In this document: positions 1-5,980 of the stretch, in pieces
Position numbering within the stretch: the first letter of the stretch is position 1
Layout: each line of letters begins with the position of its first letter
Assembly: GCA_964615935.1 (NCBI GenBank)
Contig: CAZTTG010000138.1
Location: forward strand, 1-11,946
Direction of reading: 5' to 3'
From: CAZTTG01 sp964615935
Lineage (GTDB): Bacteria; Planctomycetota; UBA1135; GCA-002686595
DNA length: 11,946 nucleotides
Notes under the pieces: generated by a model
Database searches by the model: none
Told to the model about the DNA's origin: nothing
Seen by the model: only the letters and a program-made list of their open reading frames with translations
Program-made: the position numbers and the translations under genes

Positions 1-5
1 GGAAC

Positions 6-29
6 GTGGGTAGGGCCTCTCCTGCCCAC
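6..29. other. Hairpin at window start (terminator of an upstream gene or regulatory dyad)
   Basis: GTGGGTAGG (6-14) pairs with CCTGCCCAC (21-29): nine base pairs with one T·G wobble around the loop GCCTCT. The TTGACA box follows directly. There is no real T-tract, so an intrinsic terminator is uncertain. It may end a gene lying upstream of the window or belong to the kynU control region. Confidence 0.4.
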
Positions 30-59
30 TTGACATATGGGCCTCCATATCAGTCTAGC
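30..59 (+). promoter_or_regulatory. Candidate promoter with an internal operator-like dyad, upstream of kynU
   Basis: A consensus -35 hexamer TTGACA lies at 30-35. The best -10 at normal spacing is TCTAGC (54-59, 18-bp spacer), which is weak. Between them lies a perfect 6-bp inverted repeat, ATATGG (35-40) and CCATAT (45-50), separated by GCCT. A dyad between -35 and -10 would suit a repressor or a MerR-type activator; the regulator is unknown. The resulting leader to kynU would be about 85-90 nt. Confidence 0.4.
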
Positions 60-152
60 CGTCCCGCACAGCGACCCGGAGGCCGATTCGCGCCGTCGGT
101 GGACGCCCAGCACGGGAGGGCCTAGGCTCACCCCCGCGCAGGGAGTCTGAGA

Positions 153-1442
153 ATGACCCGCTTCGACACGACGGAGGACAGCGCGCTCGAGCTCGATCGC
201 CTCGACCCTCTGGGCCCCTATCGGGAGCGGTTCTGCCTGCCCGAGGGCGTCATCTACCTGCTCGGCAACTCCCTGGGTCTGCTCTCGAAGGACGCCGAGG
301 CCTCCCTCCAGCGGGTGCTGTCCGAGTGGAAGGAGCTCGCCATCCGGGGCTGGCTGGAGGCGTCCGAGCCCTGGTTCACCTTCGCCGAGCGGCTGGGGGA
401 GCGGGCCGCGAGCCTGGTCGGCGCCGCCCCCGAGGACGTGGTCGCCACCGGGACGACCACCGTGAACATCCACGCCCTGGTCAGCGCCTTCTACGAGCCC
501 CGCGGCGCACGGCGGAGGATCCTGGCCGACGAGCTCGACTTCCCCTCGGACCTCTACGCGCTCCAGAGCCAGGTCGCGCTGAGGGGGCTGGATCCGGAAC
601 GAGACCTCGTGCTCGTGCCCAGCCGGGACGCGCGCACCATCGAGGAGGAGGACGTCATCGAGCGCATGACCGAGGAGGTCGCGCTGGTGTTCCTGCCCTC
701 GGTTCTGTACCGTAGCGGGCAGCTCCTCGACATGGCCCGGCTCACGCGGGAGGCCCACGAGCGGGGCATCCCCATCGGCTTCGACTGCTGCCACTCGGCG
801 GGCGTCGTGCGCCACGCCTTCGACGAGTGGGGCGTCGATTTCGCCACCTGGTGCGGCTACAAGTACCTGAACGCCGGTCCGGGCAGCAGCGCCTTCCTCT
901 ACGTCAACGGGCGACACGCCTCGCGGAGGCCCCGGCTGGCGGGCTGGTTCGGCTTCGTCAAGGAACGACAGTTCGAGATGCTCCCCCGCTTCGAGCCGCA
1001 GCCCGGAGCCCGCGGCTTCCAGATCTCGTCGCCGGGGATCCTGGGCAGCGCTCCGCTGGAGGGGGCTCTCGACCTCATTCTGAGGGCGGGGCCCGAGCGC
1101 ATCGAGGCGAAGTCACGCCAGGCCACCGCCTACCTCATCCACCTGGTCGACGAGCTGCTGACGCAGCCGCCCTACGACTTCCGCGTGGGCACGCCCCGAG
1201 AGCCGCATCGCCGGGGAGGCCACGTCGCCCTCCACCGAGGCGGGGGCGCCCACCGGATCGCGGCCGCCCTCGAGGAGCGCGGCGTGATCGTCGACTACCG
1301 GCCGCCGGACGTGCTCCGCATCGCGCCCGCGGCCCTCTACAACACCTTCCACGAGATCTGGCGCGCGGTGCATCACATCCGGGAGATCGTGGACTCCGGT
1401 GAGCACGCGAGCCAGGAAGACACGCCCGCGATCATCCCCTGA
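153..1442 (+). CDS. kynU: Kynureninase (PLP-dependent L-kynurenine hydrolase)
   Basis: A 429-residue fold-type I PLP enzyme expected to cleave L-kynurenine (or 3-hydroxykynurenine) to anthranilate (or 3-hydroxyanthranilate) and L-alanine in the cytoplasm. Visible family signatures are LGNSLGLL (37-44), the cofactor-phosphate region ATGTTTVNIH (98-107), LDFPSD (128-133), FDCCHSAGV (210-218, with Asp211 and His214 at the pyridine-contacting positions), and the Schiff-base lysine Lys237 in CGYKYLNAGPG. LAGWFG (262-267) and the C-terminal ALEERGVIVDYRPPDVLRIAP region also match. Length is normal for the family. The start is supported by AGGGAG at 140-145, seven bases before ATG. No kynA, kynB or anthranilate gene is visible, so it may serve kynurenine salvage or degradation. 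The next gene begins 10 bp after its stop, so co-transcription is likely. Confidence 0.93.
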   Translation: MTRFDTTEDSALELDRLDPLGPYRERFCLPEGVIYLLGNSLGLLSKDAEASLQRVLSEWKELAIRGWLEASEPWFTFAERLGERAASLVGAAPEDVVATGTTTVNIHALVSAFYEPRGARRRILADELDFPSDLYALQSQVALRGLDPERDLVLVPSRDARTIEEEDVIERMTEEVALVFLPSVLYRSGQLLDMARLTREAHERGIPIGFDCCHSAGVVRHAFDEWGVDFATWCGYKYLNAGPGSSAFLYVNGRHASRRPRLAGWFGFVKERQFEMLPRFEPQPGARGFQISSPGILGSAPLEGALDLILRAGPERIEAKSRQATAYLIHLVDELLTQPPYDFRVGTPREPHRRGGHVALHRGGGAHRIAAALEERGVIVDYRPPDVLRIAPAALYNTFHEIWRAVHHIREIVDSGEHASQEDTPAIIP

Positions 1443-1452
1443 GGGCTCGAGC

Positions 1453-2817
1453 ATGCGAAGACGAGACATCAGCTGCCTGCTGTTCCTGCTGGCGCTCGCG
1501 GGAGCGGGGCGTCCGGCCGCCGGACAGGAGCCGGTGAGCGCCGAGCGCGCCGCCGAGCTCACCGAGCTGCGCTTCGGCATGTTCGTCTGCTGGTCCTTCA
1601 GCACCTTCTCCAACGTCGAGTGGACCCGGGGGGTGGAGGACCTGCGCTGGTTCAGCCCCACCGGCTTCGACCCGGGACAGTGGTGCCGCACGGCGCGCGA
1701 GGCGGAGATGGGCTACATCCTGCTGCTCGCCAAGCACCACGACGGCTTCTGCCTGTGGGACACCGACACCACCGACTGGAAGGTGACGAACAGCCCGCTG
1801 GGCGTGGACGTGGTGTCCGAGGTGCGCCGGCAGTGCGAGGCGAACGGCCTGAAGCTGGCGTTCTACTTCTCCGAGGGGGACTGGACCCGGCCGGAGAGCA
1901 AGGACCCCGAGCTCAAGAAGGCCCAGCTCGAGGAGCTGCTCACCCGCTACGGCCCGATCGAGTTCTTCTGGATGGACCACGCCCAGACCGACGGGGGGCT
2001 CGACCACGAGGCCACCGCGGCCTGGTGCAAGCGCTTCCAGCCGGACTGCCTGGTGGGCTTCAACCACGGACAGCCGGCGGGCGACCTGAGGCTCGGCGAG
2101 TACGGGCGGCCGACGCCCCTGGACGACCCCTCGGGAGCCGGCTACGGCGCCCGCCAGGCGAAGGGCTACGACGGGTACGTCGCCGCCGAGTTCACCTTCC
2201 CCATTCTCGGCGAGCCGAGGGGGCGCTGGTTCTACACCTTGCCGGAGTGGGACGACCGCTGCCGGCCGGCCGAGGAGATCTACCGGTACTGGCGGGAGGC
2301 GGTGGCCGCGCGGAACCTCTTCTCACTCGACGTGGGACCCGACCGCAACGGCCGGCTGCGAGAGATAGACGTCGCGACTCTGCGAAAGGTCGGCCGCTAC
2401 ATCCGCGGCGAGATCGAGCCGCCTCCGGAGCCGATCTCGCGGGGCAAGGCCGCCAGCGCCTCCAGCACATGGGAGGGGAGCCCGGGCTACGAGGCCGACA
2501 AGGCCTTCGACGGCTCGAAGGCCACGCGCTGGGGCGGGGCCGAGGGCGTGGAGTCCGCCTGGCTGGCCGTGGACCTCGGCGAGCCCGCCCGGATCGGGCG
2601 CGTGCTCATCGACGAGGGCGACTGGGACCGCGTGCGGCGCTTCGAGCTGCAGGTCCGCGAGGGGGAGAGCTGGGAGACGATCCTCTCGGGCGAGCGCATC
2701 GGCCGGCTCGAGCGCGAGCTCGAACCGGTGGAGGGTCGGCACTTCCGGCTCGCGATCCTGGAGACGACCCAGGAGCCGACGATCCTGGAGCTACAGCTCT
2801 TCGCGGCCGGGGACTGA
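1453..2817 (+). CDS. Exported alpha-L-fucosidase-like GH29 protein with C-terminal F5/8 type C domain
   Basis: A 454-residue protein expected to hydrolyse alpha-L-fucosides outside the cytoplasm. A signal peptide is clear: MRRRD, a Leu/Ala-rich core (about 8-19) and a likely cleavage after AAG near residue 24. The GH29 barrel spans about 35-320, with KHHDGFCLWDT (94-104), YGPIEFFWMDH (166-176, Asp175 at the nucleophile position) and LFSLDVGPDRNGRL (289-302). A discoidin-like domain follows at about 330-452, with SSTWEG..GYEADKAFDGSKATRWGG. The usual GH29 HWG motif reads CWS here (Cys46), and the nucleophile is followed by His rather than Gly. I recall this variant from a planctomycete/PVC subgroup, so activity and linkage specificity are unproven. 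A GTG 54 bp upstream (1399) is in frame, but the ATG gives the signal peptide and has GAGGG at 1441-1445, seven bases away. Confidence 0.85.
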   Translation: MRRRDISCLLFLLALAGAGRPAAGQEPVSAERAAELTELRFGMFVCWSFSTFSNVEWTRGVEDLRWFSPTGFDPGQWCRTAREAEMGYILLLAKHHDGFCLWDTDTTDWKVTNSPLGVDVVSEVRRQCEANGLKLAFYFSEGDWTRPESKDPELKKAQLEELLTRYGPIEFFWMDHAQTDGGLDHEATAAWCKRFQPDCLVGFNHGQPAGDLRLGEYGRPTPLDDPSGAGYGARQAKGYDGYVAAEFTFPILGEPRGRWFYTLPEWDDRCRPAEEIYRYWREAVAARNLFSLDVGPDRNGRLREIDVATLRKVGRYIRGEIEPPPEPISRGKAASASSTWEGSPGYEADKAFDGSKATRWGGAEGVESAWLAVDLGEPARIGRVLIDEGDWDRVRRFELQVREGESWETILSGERIGRLERELEPVEGRHFRLAILETTQEPTILELQLFAAGD

Positions 2818-2819
2818 CC

Positions 2820-2840
2820 GGCGCGGGATCAGCCCGCGCC
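2820..2840. terminator. GC hairpin at a convergent gene junction
   Basis: GGCGCGGG (2820-2827) and CCCGCGCC (2833-2840) form a perfect 8-bp stem with loop ATCAG. It lies where the fucosidase and nucleotidyltransferase genes meet tail to tail, and the loop contains the minus-strand stop codon. There is no T-tract on either side, so a bidirectional terminator or transcription-collision block is inferred from position and stem strength. Confidence 0.4.
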
Positions 2841-3635
2841 CTCCCCCGGCAGCTCGAGGTGCCACTCGCCCTCGTCCAGGGCGCGCAGGGTCTCCGCGAA
2901 GAGGGCCTCGGCGCGGGCGCGGTACTCCTCCACGCGATCCAGGGAGGGCACGAAGGACAGCTCCTCCACCTGCACCCGCACCCCCTCGGGCAGGTCGCGG
3001 TCGAGGTAGCGCGGTCCGTAGTCGAAGAGCAGGGGGCAGTGCCGCATGCGCAGGAGCTCGATCAGCGGCCGCAGCGTGAACGAGAAGTAGCCGGCCATGG
3101 CGTCGGCGCCCGCCCCGCGCAGCGCGGCCTTGGTCACGAAGCTCTGGAAGAGGCCGAACTGCGCGCGCAGCGCGGGGAGGCGCTCCCGCATCCGCTCGAG
3201 GTGCGCCTCGCGATCGAGCGGCACCGGCCCCGCGATCCCGTCGCGGTCGACGAGCACCAGGGGCTCGCCGTGCCTCTCGCGCTCCAGGAAGTGGTCGGGA
3301 GCGCTGCGTTTCATGACCAGCAGGTCCAGGATCGGCCAGGGCTCGGCGTCGCGCAGCGAGAGGAACTCCTGCTCGTGGCCGTGCCAGGTGGGCGAGGGCA
3401 GGCGGTGGAGGTGCTCGATGGGGGAGAGGGCCTCCAGGGCCGCGTGCACGGCGAGGAAGGCCTCCTCGACGCGGTCGTCCTCGACGATCATCTGCAGGTC
3501 CACGTCCGACCATCGGTCCGTGCGTCCGCTCGCGTCGCTGCCCCCCAGCCAGGCCGCCCACACCCAGGGGAGGCTCAGCAAGTGCTCCGCCAGGGCGTCG
3601 ATGATCTGCCGGCGGGTGACGGGGGGCGGGCTCAT
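2829..3635 (-). CDS. Nucleotidyltransferase-fold protein (DNA polymerase beta-like, AadE/LinB-type)
   Basis: A 268-residue soluble protein. The N-terminal region carries the nucleotidyltransferase signature: GGSDASGRTDRWSDVDLQ (31-48), with Gly-Ser at the nucleotide-binding turn and the Asp-x-Asp metal pair at Asp44 and Asp46. A plausible third acid is Asp104 in PILDLLVM. The C-terminal half is helical and charged, as in stand-alone nucleotidyltransferases such as streptomycin adenylyltransferases. The substrate cannot be told from sequence, and a resistance role should not be assumed. It is downstream of the BNR propeller gene with a 14-bp gap. The strong Shine-Dalgarno AAGGAGGA (complement of 3642-3649) abuts the upstream stop codon, so translational coupling is likely. 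It ends 11 bp from the convergent fucosidase gene. Confidence 0.75.
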   Translation of the reverse strand: MSPPPVTRRQIIDALAEHLLSLPWVWAAWLGGSDASGRTDRWSDVDLQMIVEDDRVEEAFLAVHAALEALSPIEHLHRLPSPTWHGHEQEFLSLRDAEPWPILDLLVMKRSAPDHFLERERHGEPLVLVDRDGIAGPVPLDREAHLERMRERLPALRAQFGLFQSFVTKAALRGAGADAMAGYFSFTLRPLIELLRMRHCPLLFDYGPRYLDRDLPEGVRVQVEELSFVPSLDRVEEYRARAEALFAETLRALDEGEWHLELPGEGAG

Positions 3636-3641
3636 TCAGCG

Positions 3642-3649
3642 TCCTCCTT
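3642..3649 (-). promoter_or_regulatory. Strong Shine-Dalgarno of the nucleotidyltransferase gene
   Basis: On the minus strand AAGGAGGA directly follows the TAG stop of the upstream propeller gene and lies six bases before the ATG at 3635-3633. It is a near-perfect anti-16S match and fixes this start. A terminating ribosome would land on it, which favours coupled translation. Confidence 0.7.
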
Positions 3650-5920
3650 CTACTGCCCGGACCGCTCCTGAACCGCGGTGACGTCCAGCACGAAGACGCT
3701 GCGGCCGTGGGTCGCGATCACCAGCTCACGGTCGCGCGGGTGGATCGCGAGGTCCTGCACCGAGACGGTGGGCAGGCCCCCGCACAGCGAGACCCAGGAC
3801 CCGCCCCGGTCGAGCGAGGCGTAGACCCCGAGGTCGGTCCCCAGGTAGAGGACCTCCGCGCGGGTCGGGTCCTCGGCGATCGCGTTGACCGGCTCGGGCG
3901 GCAGGTTGGCGGCGATGGACTCCCAGCTCTCCCCGAAGTCCTCGGAGCGGAAGAGGTAGGTCTGGAAGTCGTCGTCGCCTTTCCCCGAGAGCGCGGCAAA
4001 GACCCGGCCGGGCTCGTGCCGCGAGGCCAGGACCTCGCGCGGGGTCTTCGGCGGCAGCCCCTCGCCGATGCGGGTCCACTCGCCGCCCCCGTCGCGCGTC
4101 ACCCGCGCGTCTCCCCGGCCGGAGGCGACGTAGATCAGCGCCGGTTCGAGGGGCGACTCGGAGAGGGCGAGGATGGCGTCCCGGCCTTCCTCATCGGGCT
4201 CTTCCACCGTCAGGTCGGGGCTGATGCAGGTCCAATCGTCGCCGCGATTCTCGGACCGGAAGACCCTCTGCGCCGCGCAGTAGAGCGTGCGCGGGTCGTG
4301 GAGCGAGAGGACCATCGGCGTGCTCCACGCGAAGCGCAGGCGGGGCTCGCCCCGGGCGGCCTTCGGGCGAATGCGCGCCTCCCCCTCGGATCCGCCCAGG
4401 ATGGGTCCGTCGAGCGGTTTCCGCCGCATGTCGCCGAGCTGGAAGGTGTAGTAGACGACGTTCGGATCGGTCGGATCGGGGAAGGTGGCGAAGCCGTCGC
4501 CCCCCGCCCAGGGGTCCAGAAAGACGTGCTTCCATGGATCTGCGCCCCAGTCGTCGATGACCGCGGTCGAGGGGCCAAAGAGCGAGGCGTTGTCCTGCGT
4601 GCCGCCCCAGATGTTGTAGGGCTCGGCCATGTCCACGGCGGCCGTGTAGAACTCGCCGATGGGCAGGTTGTTCAGGTGCAGCCAGGTGTCGCCCCGGTCC
4701 CAGGACATGAAGAGGCCGCCGTCGTTGCCCAGCAGCAGCCGGTCCGGCTCGCTCGGATCGATCCACAGATCGTGCTGGTCCAGGTGCAGGGCCTCGCCGC
4801 GGTGGGGGAGCAGGCGCTGGATCCTCTCCCCGGCCCGCCTCCAGCTCGCGCCGCCGTCGTCCGAGCGCAACAGATGCATGCCGCAGACGTAGACCTGCTC
4901 GGCGTCGTCGGGGGAGACCTTGATGTCGCAGAAGTCCCAGCCGACGTAGGTCTCGAGCCAGCCCTCGTGCGCCCGCCGCCAGGTGTCCCCCCGGTCGTCG
5001 GAGCGCAGGACCACCCCGCCCACGCCGTAGCGGCCCCCGCCGGGCTTGGAGTGATCGACCACCAGGGCGTAGACCACCCCAGGAGCGGAGGCGGCCGCGT
5101 CCAGGGCGATGCGCCCGACCTGATCTCCGGTCGGGAGGCCGCCCTCCAGGCGCTCCCAGCTCTCCCCCGCGTCCCGCGTCCGCCAGACGCCGCTCTTGGC
5201 CCCGCCGCCGCGCTGCCAGAAGGCCGCCCAGAGGGTCGCGGAATCGGAGGGGTCCATCACCAGCTCGATGGCGCCCACGTGCTCATCGACGAAGAGGACC
5301 TTCTCCCAGCCCTCGCCGCCGTCGGTCGTCTTGAAGACACCCCGCTCGGCGTTGGGCGTGCGCATGCGCCCGATCGCCGCCACGTAGACCACGTCGGGAT
5401 CGGCGGGATCCACGACCACCTTGCCCACGTGCTGCGTGTCGCAGAGGCCCCGGTTCTCCCAGCTCTTCCCGCCGTCGGCGGAGCGGTAGATCCCGATGCC
5501 GGCGTAGGAGGTGCCGCTGAGGTGGGCCTCGCCCGTGCCCACCCACACGACCGCGGGATCCGAGGGCGCGACCTTCACGTCCCCGATGGCGAAGGTGGCC
5601 TGGTGCTCGAAGACGGGCTCCCAGGAGAGGCCGTTGTTCCGCGTCTTCCACAGGTTTCCCGCGCCGGGGGCGACGTAGAAGGTGAAGGGCGCCCCCGCCG
5701 GGCTGGCCACGGACTCGATGCGGCCGCCCTGGAAGCGGGGTCCGGCGTGCCGCCACTCGAGCTCGGCGAAGGGCGAGGCGCGCTCGAGGCGCTGGTGGGC
5801 CTCCCAGGACGCGAGGCGGGCCTCGGGGGAGGTGACGGGCTCCTGCGCGGGCGCGGCCGGCGCGAGGACCGCCAGGAGGAGCGCGAACGGGCGAATGCGG
5901 CCAGGTGCGGCTCTCTTCAT
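3650..5920 (-). CDS. Secreted BNR/Asp-box beta-propeller protein (VPS10/sortilin-like repeats)
   Basis: A 756-residue exported protein with an N-terminal signal sequence (MKR..., hydrophobic FALLLAVLAPAAPA at 12-25, likely cleavage before QEP). About eleven Asp-box repeats (S/T-x-D-x-G-x-x-W type) are visible: near 93-100 (degenerate TRNNGLSW), 147-154, 198-205, 248-255, 307-314, 353-360, 406-413, 556-563, 608-615, 659-666 and 702-709. That number fits one large ten-bladed or two stacked propellers. Conserved patches LLLGNDGGLF (395-404), NIWGGTQDN (436-444) and the ending IATHGRSVFVLD (735-746) match the 'glycosyl hydrolase, BNR repeat' family common in planctomycetes and Acidobacteria. Enzymatic activity is unproven; Asp boxes are structural. 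No membrane segment or sorting tail is visible. It is divergent from the GH38 gene and probably the first gene of the minus-strand pair. Confidence 0.85.
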   Translation of the reverse strand: MKRAAPGRIRPFALLLAVLAPAAPAQEPVTSPEARLASWEAHQRLERASPFAELEWRHAGPRFQGGRIESVASPAGAPFTFYVAPGAGNLWKTRNNGLSWEPVFEHQATFAIGDVKVAPSDPAVVWVGTGEAHLSGTSYAGIGIYRSADGGKSWENRGLCDTQHVGKVVVDPADPDVVYVAAIGRMRTPNAERGVFKTTDGGEGWEKVLFVDEHVGAIELVMDPSDSATLWAAFWQRGGGAKSGVWRTRDAGESWERLEGGLPTGDQVGRIALDAAASAPGVVYALVVDHSKPGGGRYGVGGVVLRSDDRGDTWRRAHEGWLETYVGWDFCDIKVSPDDAEQVYVCGMHLLRSDDGGASWRRAGERIQRLLPHRGEALHLDQHDLWIDPSEPDRLLLGNDGGLFMSWDRGDTWLHLNNLPIGEFYTAAVDMAEPYNIWGGTQDNASLFGPSTAVIDDWGADPWKHVFLDPWAGGDGFATFPDPTDPNVVYYTFQLGDMRRKPLDGPILGGSEGEARIRPKAARGEPRLRFAWSTPMVLSLHDPRTLYCAAQRVFRSENRGDDWTCISPDLTVEEPDEEGRDAILALSESPLEPALIYVASGRGDARVTRDGGGEWTRIGEGLPPKTPREVLASRHEPGRVFAALSGKGDDDFQTYLFRSEDFGESWESIAANLPPEPVNAIAEDPTRAEVLYLGTDLGVYASLDRGGSWVSLCGGLPTVSVQDLAIHPRDRELVIATHGRSVFVLDVTAVQERSGQ

Positions 5921-5980
5921 GGCGGCCGGGATCCTAACATGGGGCCTCTCGAGCCGGCGGGGGGATTACGGCGAGCGAAC
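5921..5980. promoter_or_regulatory. Short divergent intergenic region between propeller and alpha-mannosidase genes
   Basis: These 60 bp separate two divergent start codons and must hold, or overlap, the promoters of both pairs unless transcripts start inside the genes. Neither strand shows a good -35/-10 pair. A modest AT-richer patch, TCCTAACAT (5932-5940), is the only -10-like stretch. No strong Shine-Dalgarno precedes either gene. Confidence 0.35.

Noticed and set aside
1399..1452. Upstream GTG start for the fucosidase
   Set aside because: It overlaps kynU and puts charged residues before the signal peptide; the ATG at 1453 has a better ribosome site.
1620..3671. 683-codon plus-strand frame across the fucosidase and nucleotidyltransferase
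   Set aside because: Arg/Pro/Gly-rich out-of-frame shadow spanning two genes of opposite strand.
3707..5980. Long plus-strand open frame running opposite the propeller gene into the mannosidase
   Set aside because: It is the in-frame upstream extension of GH38, lacks family motifs before 5981, and reflects the scarcity of stops on the antisense of GC-rich codons. The opposite strand encodes a clear Asp-box protein.
5939..5980. Upstream ATG for the GH38 gene
   Set aside because: It adds 14 non-conserved residues and leaves only 18 bp between divergent genes.
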